Of a stretch of DNA of 44,773 nucleotides, positions 1 to 10,114 are shown piece after piece; positions within the stretch are counted from its first letter, which is position 1; each line of letters begins with the position of its first letter. The notes beneath the pieces were generated by a model. It saw nothing but the letters and a program-made list of their open reading frames with translations, was not told the DNA's origin and ran no database searches. A program made the position numbers and the translations under genes. Origin of the DNA: Nitrobacter sp. 62-23 (lineage in GTDB: Bacteria > Pseudomonadota > Alphaproteobacteria > Rhizobiales > Xanthobacteraceae); NCBI RefSeq assembly GCF_001897285.1, contig NZ_MKSM01000114.1:1-44773 (forward strand), given 5' to 3'.

Positions 1-1153
<1,153 letters not shown>

Positions 1154-1541
1154 CGATTTTCCTTCGAGGCCGCGCGGATCGCAGCCGGGTGTCCCTGTAT
1201 CGACTCAATAGATAGGGGGTGCCGATACGGATACAATCTAGGCGCGGAGGGTGCCGCTGCCAAGGGAACCGCGCGGGTCTTAATAAATAAACGTCGTCAA
1301 CTGGAACAAGTTGACACAAGGCCGCAAGGCCGCGCCGAATGGTGCCGGACCCGGCCGGCTTCTGTTCTATCACCTCTTTGATCCGCTTCACCTTTCAATA
1401 GCCAGAAAGGCGGGCCATTACTCCCTCGCTCCAGCGCATTTCAGCGCACGGGCGGGCCCAGGCGCCGGGACGGAGCCGTTCCGGCTCATCATGGCGCGGT
1501 ATTTTTCGGACAACGGTTAACGGGTTAACGCCCGCGATGCG
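1154..1541. other. Intergenic region between tilS and ftsH
   Basis: This 388-bp stretch has no convincing gene. It holds the ftsH leader, a promoter-like sequence near 1209-1236, and an inverted repeat GTCAACT / AGTTGAC (1296-1302 and 1309-1315). A GC-rich hairpin GCCCGC / GCGGGC (1530-1535 and 1545-1550) spans the tilS stop codon but has no T-run after it, so it is a poor terminator candidate. Confidence 0.5.
1209..1236 (-). promoter_or_regulatory. Possible ftsH promoter
   Basis: On the minus strand TTGTAT (1236-1231) and TATCTA (1214-1209) are separated by 16 nt and lie about 55 nt before the ftsH start. The sequence just before the -10 is C-rich (CACCCCC), which resembles a heat-shock (RpoH) -10 region; ftsH is heat-shock controlled in many proteobacteria. 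The match is by eye and moderate only. Confidence 0.3.
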
Positions 1542-2576
1542 TCAGCGGGCTCGCCGCGGCGGCGCGCGCTCGACGCTGATCCGCTCGGCGGTGAGCGTCA
1601 CCAGCGCTCCAGCCAAGGTTCTTCTCAGCAAAATACGGCGACCGTGAACGCCGCCGCCCGCGGCCGCGCGGTCGAGCGCCAGCAGCAGGGTCTCGACCTT
1701 GCCCAATTCGGCGGGTCCCTCGCAGCCGACGCGATCGATCGCCCGCAACAGCAATCGGACCTTGATCTCCGGAGCGAGAGACGCGAAGGCCCTTGCCTGA
1801 AAGCCCGGACGTCGCGCTGTGCGATCCTGCAGCGCCAGATAGCGCTCGGCCCCGTCGACCAGAAGTTCCAGCGCGGCATTGGCCCGCGCCAGGCGCGATG
1901 CCAGCCGCGCCAGATTTCGAGCGTCGCATCCTTCCTTCGCCAGCGCCGGCATCAGAGCGCGCAGCCGCGGGCGCGTGAAGCCGACATCGCGATTGGTCGG
2001 ATCCTCCGCATAGCCGATCCCGGCCTTGTCCAGCGTCGCGATCAGCCGCGATTTCGGAACATGCAGGAACGGGCGGGCCAGGATGAACCCCTCGCGCATC
2101 GTTTCACGCGTCATAGCAGACAGACCGGCGATGCCGCTGCCACGTGACATCCGCATCAAGACCGTCTCGGCCTGATCGTCCAGGGTGTGCGCGGTCAGGA
2201 CGTGGCTCGCGCCATGGGAGCGCGCCGCCTTGAACAGCAGCGCGTATCGCGCCTCGCGGGCGGCCGCGGGCAGCCCGGTCACCGGCTTCTCGCCGGTCCA
2301 GCGCAAGGTGCGATGGGTCATACCGAGAGAACTGGCGAGTTGCTTCACGTTACGCGCCTCGCGTGCCGCTTCGCGCCGTAGTCCATGATCGACGGTGACG
2401 GCGATCAGATCGGGACCACGCGTCATGGCCCGCCGCCAGCGCGCCGCGAGCCACATCAGCGCCATGGAATCAGGACCGCCGGACACCGCTAAAACCAGCG
2501 CGCGGGCGGCCTTCCAGTTCGCGAAGAACGGTTTGGCTTCCGTTGCCGAGATCGGCGAGGCGTCGTCCTCGATCAT
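1542..2576 (-). CDS. tilS: tRNA(Ile)-lysidine synthase TilS
   Basis: ATP-dependent enzyme that attaches lysine to the wobble C of tRNA-Ile(CAU), changing both its decoding and its charging; essential in most bacteria and cytosolic. The 344-residue protein has the N-type ATP pyrophosphatase P-loop SGGPDS (32-37), then the family features VDHGLR and LTAHTLDDQAETVLMR, the latter with the HxxDDQAET pattern typical of TilS. The C-terminal region is short, as in other alphaproteobacterial forms. The ATG at 2576 fits the family N-terminus. It follows cpoB by 149 nt on the same strand and precedes ftsH, which is the conserved order. No anomaly seen. Confidence 0.95.
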   Translation of the reverse strand: MIEDDASPISATEAKPFFANWKAARALVLAVSGGPDSMALMWLAARWRRAMTRGPDLIAVTVDHGLRREAAREARNVKQLASSLGMTHRTLRWTGEKPVTGLPAAAREARYALLFKAARSHGASHVLTAHTLDDQAETVLMRMSRGSGIAGLSAMTRETMREGFILARPFLHVPKSRLIATLDKAGIGYAEDPTNRDVGFTRPRLRALMPALAKEGCDARNLARLASRLARANAALELLVDGAERYLALQDRTARRPGFQARAFASLAPEIKVRLLLRAIDRVGCEGPAELGKVETLLLALDRAAAGGGVHGRRILLRRTLAGALVTLTAERISVERAPPRRAR

Positions 2577-2725
2577 GCCGCCATATTTAGAGCCTTTGCG
2601 CTGCTGATTCCATCAGAAGCGAAAAGACTCCCGATGCGCCGGCAAAGCCTGCGCCATCCGGACGCATGGGTGCCGGACGCATGGATGGAAGTGGTCCGGT
2701 GAAAGTGGTCCCCGACGCTAGCTCC

Positions 2726-3682
2726 TCAGCACTTCACCCGCTTCTGCTCGCGGTCCACCGCCTGCTTCACGCCCGCCGAGGAGCGGGGATATTTGCGCGT
2801 GACCTCGCCGAGCGCGGCGCAGGCGGCCTCCTTCTCCTTCAGCGCAGCCAAGGACTGTCCGAGCCGCAGCAAGGCGTCGGCCGCTTTCGCCGAGGTGTCG
2901 TATTTCGTGGTGACGCCGAGGAAAGCCTCGGCCGCCTCGCGATATTTCTGGCGCTGAAACAGACTTTCGCCCAACCAGTACTGCGCATCGCCCGTCAGCG
3001 TATCGGACGGGTATTTCTGGGTGAAATTGCGCATGGTTTCCTCGGCCAGCGCATAATCCTTGCGCTGCATGTAGCCGATGCCGAGATCGAATTCGTCGCG
3101 CGGCGTCGCCGACGGCGGCAGCGTGGTCAGGCCGCCGGTATGGGGCGGCGTTGCGTCGGGCGCCGGGTAGCCTCCCGGACGGCGCGGACTGGTGTTGGCG
3201 AGGTCGAGCGGCGCGCCGGCTTCCCGGCTGCCGGGCGACCCCACGGCTTGTTCCGGCATCGGCATGCGCCCGCCACCGAGCGCGCGCGGCGCACCCGGCG
3301 CGTTGGGATTTCGGCTGGGATCGAAAGCATCACCGCGACGGCCTTGCGCCGGCACGCTGACCGGTTGCTCCTGGACGACGGGCGCCTGCCCTCCCCCCGG
3401 ATCATAGGCCGGCTGACGGTAGGTCGGGGCCGATTGCGCCGGCGGAGCGGCGGCAACGGCGGGCGGCGCGCCTGCCGGCTGCAGCTGCTGCAACTGTTGC
3501 TCGAGCATCCGATTCCGATGTTGCAGTTCCTCGTTCTGCCCGGTCAGCGTCCTCAACTGGTCTTCCAGTTGCTGAATGCGGATTTCAGGATCGACGTCGT
3601 ATTGCGCGAACGCGGGTGACGAAAGCGCAAGCACCGCGGCAACGGCCGCTGCGCGCACAAGCCTCGGGGCTATGGATGACAT
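2726..3682 (-). CDS. cpoB: Tol-Pal system protein CpoB (YbgF)
   Basis: Periplasmic partner of the Tol-Pal complex; in Escherichia coli CpoB links outer-membrane constriction to peptidoglycan synthesis. The 318-residue protein has a signal peptide (1-27, ending SPAFAQ), a Gln-rich coiled coil (about 30-70, heptad-like QQLEDQL), a Pro/Ala/Gly-rich linker (about 70-195) and a C-terminal TPR domain (about 200-318; motifs GIGYMQRKDYALAEE, YWLGESLFQRQKYREAAEAF, ALLRLGQSLAALKE). The reading frame stays open to 3775, but the ATG at 3682 directly starts a signal peptide and is preferred. Its usual upstream neighbour pal is not adjacent here: it lies at 40370-40867, on the same strand. Confidence 0.93.
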   Translation of the reverse strand: MSSIAPRLVRAAAVAAVLALSSPAFAQYDVDPEIRIQQLEDQLRTLTGQNEELQHRNRMLEQQLQQLQPAGAPPAVAAAPPAQSAPTYRQPAYDPGGGQAPVVQEQPVSVPAQGRRGDAFDPSRNPNAPGAPRALGGGRMPMPEQAVGSPGSREAGAPLDLANTSPRRPGGYPAPDATPPHTGGLTTLPPSATPRDEFDLGIGYMQRKDYALAEETMRNFTQKYPSDTLTGDAQYWLGESLFQRQKYREAAEAFLGVTTKYDTSAKAADALLRLGQSLAALKEKEAACAALGEVTRKYPRSSAGVKQAVDREQKRVKC

Positions 3683-3850
3683 TTTGGCCTGACGATTGAA
3701 ATGAACGTCGCATCGAAAGCGCACCCATTGAAAACCCGACTGCGCCGAAAATGTGACTTGGTCCAACACCGGCAATCACTTTACAACGATCTTCTCCGCC
3801 CGTCTCCTGTCTATATTTTGTCTTGGTCGGCGCTCACTGCCCTGCGCCTG

Positions 3851-3930
3851 GAGCATTTTCGCTTCTGATTATTGTTTCGATGCGTTTTCTTCACGCGAAC
3901 CGGTATCCATCCTCGGGTCAAGCCCGAGAC
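3851..3930. repeat. Dispersed intergenic repeat (copy 1; related copy at 20303-20410)
   Basis: It shares the pattern TTCTGA... TGCGTTTTCTTCA-GCGAACC... ATCCATCCTCGGG-CAAGCCCGAG with 20303-20410. The 3' part forms a small hairpin CTCGGG / CCCGAG. Such elements are common between genes in Bradyrhizobium-like genomes (family statement from general knowledge). Confidence 0.6.
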
Positions 3931-4213
3931 TATGCTTCGCTCGAAACGCTGTGGCGTTTACCGCTCGAACCATCACGGCGGATGACGAGCGCCGCATTGA
4001 CCGGAGCAGGAAGGTGGCGCAGCGAAGCGCGCACGCTCGACGAAAACCAGCGGTCCGCCCCTATTCTCCCGGCGCCGCGGGTGACTGCCTCGCATCGAGG
4101 TATCCATGGTGTGCGGCCCGAGTTGCACAATAAGCGGCGACACTCTGTGACGCAGTAAGATCTGTGACGCAGTCAGAAAAGGGGCAGGTCGATGGGCGAA
4201 TGAATGCCGGCCG

Positions 4214-4261
4214 GAGCAATTCCGGACGCAAAATCGCTGCGCATTCTTGCTGGAAATGCTC
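4214..4261. repeat. GAGCA-type imperfect palindrome
   Basis: A 48-bp imperfect palindrome that begins GAGCAATTCCGG and ends GGAAATGCTC. The core TCCGGACGCAAAATCGCTGCGCA is shared in part with the longer repeats at 6981-7109, 24689-24790 and 31256-31352. It ends 34 nt before the nickel permease start. Confidence 0.6.
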
Positions 4262-4295
4262 TAGTGTCGTCCCATTCAATTGGAGCCATTTTGAG

Positions 4296-4997
4296 ATGCT
4301 GGCATTTCTGGGTTTTGGCTTCGTGCTGGGGATGCAACACGCACTGGAAGCCGATCACATCGCCGCGGTGTCGAGCATTGCTGCGCGGCGAAGCCAGATC
4401 GGCGATATCGTCAAGCACGGGCTGACCTGGGGAATGGGGCACACCATCACGCTATTCCTGTTCGCCGGCGTGGCGCTGGTGCTCGGCCAGGCGATCCCCG
4501 CACATTTCGAGCAACGGCTGGAGACGGCGGTGGGCATCATGCTGGTCGGGCTCGGCGTTCACGTATTGTGGCGGCTGTGGCGCGATCGCGTTCACTTCCA
4601 TCAGCATACCCATGGTGACGGCAGGCGGCACATTCATGTCCACGGTCACGCCGGCGAGGAAGTGCCGCATGCCTTGAGTGCGCACGAGCACAGCCATGGC
4701 TTTCGCTGGCGCTCGCTATTGGTCGGGCTGATGCATGGCATGGCCGGATCGGCCGCGCTGCTCGTGCTAACCGTATCGCAGACCAAGGATCCCATGCAGG
4801 GATTGTTTTACGTGCTGCTTTTCGGCGTCGGCTCGATGATTGGAATGGGCGCCTTATCCACGGTGATCGCCTTGCCGATCGCGGCATCGGCGAAATTCCT
4901 GACCTGGGTCAATCGGGGCCTGCAGGTCGTGGTCGGTGTTGTCACCATATCGATCGGGTTGAATACGATCGTCCAGACGGTACTGATAACGCTATAG
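4296..4997 (+). CDS. UreH/NiCoT-like nickel permease
   Basis: Inner-membrane protein of the UreH / nickel-cobalt transporter superfamily, expected to import Ni2+ for urease. The 233-residue protein shows the NiCoT-like first signature GMQHALEADHIAAV (about 10-23), then GMGHTITLF, a His-rich loop (HFHQHTHGDGRRHIHVHGH, about 107-125) and a third motif region GLMHGMAGSAALLV, with about six membrane segments. The frame is open from 4164, but the extra residues are translated from a palindromic repeat, so the ATG at 4296 is preferred; GGAG lies about 10 nt before it. It converges on the next gene with a 21-nt gap. The urease cluster about 4 kb away supports nickel rather than cobalt as cargo; that is inference. 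Confidence 0.85.
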   Translation: MLAFLGFGFVLGMQHALEADHIAAVSSIAARRSQIGDIVKHGLTWGMGHTITLFLFAGVALVLGQAIPAHFEQRLETAVGIMLVGLGVHVLWRLWRDRVHFHQHTHGDGRRHIHVHGHAGEEVPHALSAHEHSHGFRWRSLLVGLMHGMAGSAALLVLTVSQTKDPMQGLFYVLLFGVGSMIGMGALSTVIALPIAASAKFLTWVNRGLQVVVGVVTISIGLNTIVQTVLITL

Positions 4998-5018
4998 CCG
5001 CCATCGCAGGCTGGATGC

Positions 5019-6713
5019 TCATCCGCCACGGTCCGAGTAGGGATTGTCGGCCGCTGTGTCGACTTCGCGCCTTGCCCTGTTCGCGAGATACGTCTTGAGC
5101 TTTGCGATCGCTTCGGGAGACCAGTTGCGCACGTCCGTTACGGCGATCCATGCATCCACGTAATGTTCCGGCGCATAGACATGGCCATACCCCATGGGCG
5201 TGCTGTTCGCGGCGGGCATGTCGACGGCGAGCTGAAGCATGGTGACGATCGGATACCACCGCAATTCCGGAGAAACGTCCGGGCCGCGGGGCTCCTGCAT
5301 CCAGGCCGGGCGTTGATACGCATATCGATATGCGAACAGCACGATCGCATCGCTTGCATATTGCAGATAGACGACGCGCATCGGACCCCAGGGCGCGTCG
5401 GCGGGGACCGTCGATCCGTCCTGGTTCATGAATCGCACAAAGCGGCCATCGCGGAATTGCGGCAGCCAGGCAGGAGACCCCTCGTTGCGATTTGCCGTGA
5501 TCGAGCGCCAGATTCGGCTCTCGAAGGGAGGCCCGCTCCAAAGGGCGCCAGCGATGGGATCGCCGATCGTCTCGAACAACTCCGACGATCTCTCCGAGTT
5601 CAAGGCACCGAGGCTGAGGCCGTGCAGATACAGTTTAGGACGCGCATTTCTCGGCAGCGTGGTCCAATATCCGTAGATTTCGGCGAACAGTGCGCGCGCC
5701 GCCTCCTTGCCATATTCGGGTTGAAACATCAGCGAAAGCGGGCTGTTCAGATAAGAGTATTGCATCGCGACGCTGGCGATGTCGCCGTCGTGAAGATATT
5801 CGACCGAATCCATCGCCGACGGATCGATCCAGCCTGTACCGGTCGGCGTAACGATGATGAGGGTGGAACGCTGAAAGCCGCCCTGGCGCTTCAACTCGGC
5901 CAGCGCGAGTCTGGCGCGCTCGCGCGCTGTAGCGGCATTGCGCAGGCCGACATAAACGCGGATGGGCTCCAGGGCAGGCCGTCCCGTCAATGCGCGGATC
6001 TGGTCAGCGCTGGGCCCCGACGCCACGAACCGGCGGCCGGTTCGACCGAGTTCATTCCATGTCAGCAGGGACGCCGCGCTTCCCGTTTTTCCAGGAGAAG
6101 TCGGCTGCTGCCGTTCGGGTTCGAACAGGGCGTCGAGTTCGCGAAACGACGTATCAACCGCTCGAAACGCGGTACGAATAAGGAAGTTCGTGGTAATCGA
6201 CCAGAACAATAGCGCCGCCAGAAGCAGGCCGATAGCATTGGCTATTTTTCTTGGAATGAAACGGCGAATCTGGGTGGAGAGAAAGCCGGTCACGGTCTTG
6301 AAAAGCCGTGCCACCACCAGGATCGCCAGGAACGTGATCGCTGCGATTGCGCATACCTTGAAAGGACGGGAGCTTTCGACCGCTTCCATGCCCATGACGG
6401 CGCGAATCGAGTTCTGCCAGCCTGTTGCCTTCCAGAGAAAGGTGACCATGACTGCAAGACACAGAACCGAGACACCAACGTTGGTGACGGAGCGAATTCG
6501 GTCGGAAGGTTGGGGAAGTTCGAGATAGCGCCACAACCAGCGCCACAACACGCCGGCGCCGTAACCGATCGCAAAACAACCTCCCGCAAGGGCGCCCTGT
6601 GTCAGATAGTGCCGCGGAATCAGCGACGGCGTGAGCGCAGCCGCAAAGAACACGGCCCCCAGCAGAAGCCCGACACCGGACAACGATTGTATCTGCCGCC
6701 GGACGATCTCCAT
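5019..6713 (-). CDS. Membrane alpha/beta-hydrolase of the COG4425 family
   Basis: Family of predicted membrane hydrolases with an N-terminal multi-helix domain (Abhydrolase_9_N type) and a C-terminal alpha/beta-hydrolase domain (Abhydrolase_9 type). The 564-residue protein has four to five membrane helices in its first 180 residues and a nucleophile elbow GLSLG (Ser about 367) in the sequence YLHGLSLGALNSE. Substrate and role are unknown. The reading frame continues upstream to a TTG at 6788, but the ATG at 6713 begins a typical cytoplasmic N-terminus (MEIVRRQ) and is preferred. It lies between nickel and urease genes but has no known link to them. Confidence 0.85.
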   Translation of the reverse strand: MEIVRRQIQSLSGVGLLLGAVFFAAALTPSLIPRHYLTQGALAGGCFAIGYGAGVLWRWLWRYLELPQPSDRIRSVTNVGVSVLCLAVMVTFLWKATGWQNSIRAVMGMEAVESSRPFKVCAIAAITFLAILVVARLFKTVTGFLSTQIRRFIPRKIANAIGLLLAALLFWSITTNFLIRTAFRAVDTSFRELDALFEPERQQPTSPGKTGSAASLLTWNELGRTGRRFVASGPSADQIRALTGRPALEPIRVYVGLRNAATARERARLALAELKRQGGFQRSTLIIVTPTGTGWIDPSAMDSVEYLHDGDIASVAMQYSYLNSPLSLMFQPEYGKEAARALFAEIYGYWTTLPRNARPKLYLHGLSLGALNSERSSELFETIGDPIAGALWSGPPFESRIWRSITANRNEGSPAWLPQFRDGRFVRFMNQDGSTVPADAPWGPMRVVYLQYASDAIVLFAYRYAYQRPAWMQEPRGPDVSPELRWYPIVTMLQLAVDMPAANSTPMGYGHVYAPEHYVDAWIAVTDVRNWSPEAIAKLKTYLANRARREVDTAADNPYSDRGG

Positions 6714-7508
6714 GGAATATCTCAAAATGGCCAATGGACGATTTTCCTCAACAACGTAACCTGATTGAAACGGAGAATCGTACCACAATGTGGTGCGATA
6801 AATCTGGGGCGTTTTTGATTGTTGCGAAGGAGCACGTTACCGGCAACCGGATTCATCAGGCCCTAAGATGCTGACGTTTAACGTTCGTAACGATGATATT
6901 GTCTTGATCTATCGTTTTTTCTCTGCTGTGATGTCTGACCGAAGGTTGTTGTCAATCAAGGACATTCGGCAATGTATTTGAGCCGGCGCCATTCCAGCAA
7001 ACGTGCGTAGCGGCTTCGGAAATTGCGTAAAACTCGTTAGAGAAAAGGGACGGACAATTTAAAGATATGGAGTATCGGGGCGATTCTATAGTTTCGCCGG
7101 AAGTGCTCCAACTCAGGCGCAAGCAAGCTCAATAATTAAGGACGGTGCCTGTGCGTCGACTTCTGCATTCGTGTTTTTGCATTCTTGTTTTGTCATGGGT
7201 GCTTCCGTTTGTCCTGTCGGCTTCATGACATCATCATCGCTCGGGCAGAGATATCTGTAGTGATTTCGGACTTCAATGCGCAACGCGCGCAAGGACAAAA
7301 GTCGTCCCCGCCCGCCGGATCCGCAGCGGTCGTCGCGGCGACCAGCCAGTGCGGCGCAGGATTTATGACTGCCGCGGCCGTCCTTCCGGACAGAACCGCC
7401 CGCACGGCACCTCTGCCCGTACTATACCAACCGGGTCCGGGCTTTCCGGGATTTCTGCCCCTGAGGGCGTGAAACGAGCGCAATGGCAGGAATTGAAAGG
7501 ATCCCGGC
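6714..7508. other. Intergenic region between divergent genes
   Basis: This stretch of about 795 bp has no gene I can support. It should hold the promoters of both flanking genes and contains one dispersed repeat (6981-7109). Several short frames here code for nothing recognisable. Confidence 0.5.
6981..7109. repeat. Dispersed GAGC...GCTC repeat (long form, degenerate)
   Basis: It shares the order of blocks with 24689-24790 and 31256-31352: TTCC-GCAAA-GTGCG-AGCGG, then CGGAATT-CGTAAAACT, GAGATAGAG-like spacing, GGCGATTCT and TTTCGCCG-AA-TGCTC. This copy is longer and more diverged, with an inserted stretch around 7045-7065. No coding content. Confidence 0.55.
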
Positions 7509-7994
7509 ATGTTGAGAACAAGTCTGATCGGTGTCGTGGGCGCCATCACATGGATGTGCATTGTCACATCGCCCGCGCGCGCCGATCTCCTTCGCGTCGG
7601 CAGATTGATATGTTCGGCAGACGTACGGGTTGGATTGGTGCTGGGATCCACGCAGTCGCTTCGTTGCGTGTTCCACAAGGTTCGTCCGGCGCGCCGCTAT
7701 ATCTATGAAGGGCGCATCAACCGGGTGGGTCTCGATCTGGGCATTACTCAGGGTGGCATCTTGTCCTGGGCAGTTCTCGCTAAAAATTCCCGCATCGGTC
7801 CCGGCACCATGAGGGGCACCTATGTCGGCGCCAGCGGCAATGTTGCCTTCGGACCTGGTCTGGGCGCGAACGTTCTGATCGGCGGGTCGCGGAGATCGGT
7901 CGTGTTGCAGCCGCTGTCCGTCGAACTGAATGTCGGCATCAATCTCGCGGTGGGAGTAACGCGTCTTACGTTGGGACCGAGGGGGCCGCGCTAA
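7509..7994 (+). CDS. DUF992 family exported protein (paralogue 1)
   Basis: Small exported protein of unknown function, from a family I know mainly in Hyphomicrobiales. The 161-residue product has a signal peptide (1-25, ending SPARA), the DUF992 core with VGRLICSADVRVGLVLGST, a cysteine pair expected to form a disulfide, and glycine-rich C-terminal motifs (GLGANVLIGGSRRSVVLQPLSVE). The ATG at 7509 has AGGA about 8 nt upstream. A second copy lies at 31513-31983; the two share CVF, RVGLD-GIT-GG, GLGAN and LQPLSVE. It is probably co-transcribed with the DUF1269 gene 45 nt downstream. Function is not known. Confidence 0.85.
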   Translation: MLRTSLIGVVGAITWMCIVTSPARADLLRVGRLICSADVRVGLVLGSTQSLRCVFHKVRPARRYIYEGRINRVGLDLGITQGGILSWAVLAKNSRIGPGTMRGTYVGASGNVAFGPGLGANVLIGGSRRSVVLQPLSVELNVGINLAVGVTRLTLGPRGPR

Positions 7995-8039
7995 AGCATA
8001 ACACCATCGAGACCAACTCTTGCTCTGGAGAATTTCAGA

Positions 8040-8597
8040 ATGTCTGATCTGGTAATTGTAGGCTTTGAAAATCAGAATGATGCAGATCGGGTTCTAACTG
8101 ACCTCACCCGATTGCAGAAGGAATATCTCATAGACCTTGAAGATGCCGTTGTTGCCATCCGCGATAGTGACGGCAGCGTTCGCATTAAGCAGTCCGTCAA
8201 TCTCGTTCGCATCGGGGCAACCACCGGCGGATTGAATGGGGCGATCCTGGGAAGCTTGGTGGGCCTGCTGTTTCTCAATCCACTTGCTGGTTTCGCGGTA
8301 GGCGGATTGGTTGGAGCCGGCTCAGGGGCTCTGTCCGGCAGCTTGATGGATTTCGGAATCAACGATGACTTCATCAAGTCGATCGGCGAAACGCTCAAGC
8401 CGGATACATCCGCCCTGTTTCTTTTGATTCGGAAGGCACAGCCGGAAAAGGTTCTCAAGGAGCTTGCCGGATACAAAGGGCATCTCATTCGCTCGTCTCT
8501 GTCCTCCGAACAGGAGGCCAAGCTCACGGCAGCGCTCGCGCAGGCGCACGCACCGAGCCCGAGTGACGGCGTGGAGGGGGCCAAGGCCGCACGTTAG
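8040..8597 (+). CDS. DUF1269 family membrane-associated protein
   Basis: The 185-residue protein begins MSDLVIVGFENQNDAD and has a central hydrophobic, glycine-rich segment (about 57-102; GGLNGAILGSLVGLLF, GGLVGAGSGALSGSL) that looks like a glycine-zipper membrane hairpin. The C-terminal part contains KPDTSALFLLIR, typical of DUF1269 proteins. The molecular function is unknown; members are often linked with stress. GGAG lies about 12 nt before the start. It follows the DUF992 gene by 45 nt on the same strand, so the two probably form one transcript. Confidence 0.85.
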   Translation: MSDLVIVGFENQNDADRVLTDLTRLQKEYLIDLEDAVVAIRDSDGSVRIKQSVNLVRIGATTGGLNGAILGSLVGLLFLNPLAGFAVGGLVGAGSGALSGSLMDFGINDDFIKSIGETLKPDTSALFLLIRKAQPEKVLKELAGYKGHLIRSSLSSEQEAKLTAALAQAHAPSPSDGVEGAKAAR

Positions 8598-8895
8598 GGT
8601 GATTGAGGCGGGCAGCGGAGAACAGGCTCGATGCTCGCTTAAGGGCCTGTTCGGAAAGTCACCGGGCATCTGCCGGCTATTCCCCGGACGCAGCGCAGCG
8701 TGAAACGGTGCGCTGCTGAGCCGGGGTCTTTGCGAGGCTTTCTGCAACGATCCCGGGTCTGCAACGATTCCGGGTCTGCGCGGCGTCACTTCGTGCCGCA
8801 GCGCACCCGGGACACCCGGACAGCAAACGTTTCAAACAGGCTCTTGACCACCGGATCGCGCGACAGCTTCTGTCGCGCGCATCGAGTCGTATGCA
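8598..8895. repeat. Repeat-rich gap between DUF1269 gene and ureG
   Basis: No gene here. It contains a GC-rich palindrome (8682-8726, CCCCGG... GCAGCG / CGCTGC ...CCGGGG), a perfect-length tandem duplication of 17 bp (8744-8760 and 8761-8777, GCAACGATCCCGGGTCT with one change), and a further hairpin between CCCGGGTCTGC-like and GCGCACCCGGG sequences ending near 8812. Such CCCGG-rich palindromes are frequent between genes in Bradyrhizobium-type genomes. Confidence 0.6.
8857..8879 (-). terminator. Hairpin downstream of ureG
   Basis: A perfect 10-bp stem CGCGCGACAG / CTGTCGCGCG with a 3-nt loop lies 17 nt past the ureG stop. No T-run follows on the minus strand, so it may be a 3'-end stabiliser or a weak terminator rather than a full intrinsic terminator. 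Confidence 0.45.
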
Positions 8896-9528
8896 TCAGG
8901 CTGTCCGATCAGCCATATCCAATCCGCCGCTCTCCATGAGAAAATCGATAACGATCTGAACGCCGTCGCCGCGCATGAGATCGGTAAAACCGAACGGACG
9001 GTCGCCGCGCATTCGCTTGGCGTCCGCGCGCATGACATCGAGGTCGACCTTCACGTAAGGCGCAAGATCGCTTTTGTTGATCACAAGGAAATCCGAGCGC
9101 GTGATGCCGGGACCGCCCTTGCGCGGAATATCCTCGCCCTGACAAACGGAAATTACATAGAGCGTGAGATCGGCCAGGTCAGGAGAGAACGTTGCGGCAA
9201 GATTGTCGCCTCCCGACTCGATAAAGATCACGTCGAGATCCGGAAACTTGCGGTTCATCTCGGCGATCGCCTGGAGATTGATGGATGCATCTTCCCGAAT
9301 GGCGGTGTGCGGACAGCCCCCGGTCTCGACTCCCAATATCCGGTCCTCCGGAAGCGCCTGGTGCCGCGCAAGGATCAGCGCATCTTCCTTGGTGTAGATA
9401 TCATTCGTAATGACGGCGATCGAGAATTTCCGGCGCAGTGTCTGACACAGCTTCTCCGTCAACGTTGTTTTGCCCGAGCCGACAGGTCCGCCGATGCCCA
9501 CGCGGAGGGGACCGTTACGCGATGCCAT
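8896..9528 (-). CDS. ureG: Urease accessory GTPase UreG
   Basis: SIMIBI-class GTPase that, with UreD, UreF and UreE, delivers nickel to apo-urease in the cytosol. The 210-residue protein has the P-loop GPVGSGKT (14-21), the nickel-binding CPH motif (72-74) in [11 protein letters not shown], the motif [13 protein letters not shown], and the guanine-specificity motif NKSD. The frame is open to a TTG at 9543; the ATG at 9528 is preferred because GAGG stands about 10 nt upstream and the family begins this way. It follows ureE by 34 nt in a two-gene unit that diverges from ureD. Identification is secure. Confidence 0.96.
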   Translation of the reverse strand: MASRNGPLRVGIGGPVGSGKTTLTEKLCQTLRRKFSIAVITNDIYTKEDALILARHQALPEDRILGVETGGCPHTAIREDASINLQAIAEMNRKFPDLDVIFIESGGDNLAATFSPDLADLTLYVISVCQGEDIPRKGGPGITRSDFLVINKSDLAPYVKVDLDVMRADAKRMRGDRPFGFTDLMRGDGVQIVIDFLMESGGLDMADRTA

Positions 9529-9562
9529 GACCACCGTCCTCAATTCCGTTCAAGAGTTCGCT

Positions 9563-10114
9563 TCAATCATGATGATGGTGGTGATGGCCATGATCATGGT
9601 CATGTGAATGATCATGGTCATGGTCGTGCGCATGGTCGTGCTTATGATCGTGACCATGCTGATGTCCGTGCCCTGAATAGGCGCCGCGCAACGGGTTAAA
9701 GGGAGCCGTGATTTCACGCACTGTGGCGCCAAGTCCAATCAGCATCGCCTTGATGACATGATCGCGCAAAATCAGAATCCTGTCAGCCGCGATCGCAGCC
9801 GGCAGATGGCGGTTGCCAATGTGCCAGGCGAGTTGAGCGATATCGGCGCTATTACGCGCCGTGATTTCGTAGAGCGGTTCGTCGGCGGCGACGATGGCAA
9901 CGACAGCGCCATTGTCGAGAAGAAGCGCGTCCCCCGCGGCCAGGACAACAGGCTCGGGCAAATCGACCAGGACCTTGCTGCCATCCGTCAGCTTGATCGC
10001 CTTGCGGCGCAGATGACGTTCATCGTGCTGCAACACCGCCGTGCCAAAAGGGGACGGTGCATGTGTGTCAACACCCGCCTTCGAGGCGGCTTGAATAGCG
10101 ATCGCCCGCAACAT
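9563..10114 (-). CDS. ureE: Urease accessory nickel chaperone UreE with His-rich tail
   Basis: Nickel-binding chaperone that hands Ni2+ to UreG for insertion into urease. The 183-residue protein has the N-terminal peptide-binding-like domain (about 1-75, with [10 protein letters not shown] and [14 protein letters not shown]) and the ferredoxin-like metal-binding domain (about 76-145) with [11 protein letters not shown], whose HIGNRH corresponds to the conserved metal site. The last 36 residues contain 20 histidines alternating with Asp and Gly. Such tails occur in some UreE proteins, for example that of Klebsiella, and bind several extra nickel ions. It is the first gene of the ureE-ureG unit and starts 404 bp from divergent ureD. 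Confidence 0.95.
   Translation of the reverse strand: MLRAIAIQAASKAGVDTHAPSPFGTAVLQHDERHLRRKAIKLTDGSKVLVDLPEPVVLAAGDALLLDNGAVVAIVAADEPLYEITARNSADIAQLAWHIGNRHLPAAIAADRILILRDHVIKAMLIGLGATVREITAPFNPLRGAYSGHGHQHGHDHKHDHAHDHDHDHSHDHDHGHHHHHHD

Larger units (their letters stand above)
3683..4295. other. Intergenic region with dispersed repeats
   Basis: These 613 bp lie between the divergent cpoB and nickel permease genes, where pal would be expected. No gene is supported. The stretch holds two dispersed palindromic repeats (3851-3930 and 4214-4261) and a 17-bp-period tandem repeat in which CTGTGACGCAGT occurs at 4145-4156 and again at 4162-4173. The open frame running into the permease from 4164 passes through a repeat and is not taken as coding. 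Confidence 0.6.

Noticed and set aside
9563-9672. Repeated CATGATCATGGTCATG-like DNA as a CRISPR or regulatory repeat
   Set aside because: It encodes the Asp-His tail of UreE in frame; the periodicity is that of the protein.
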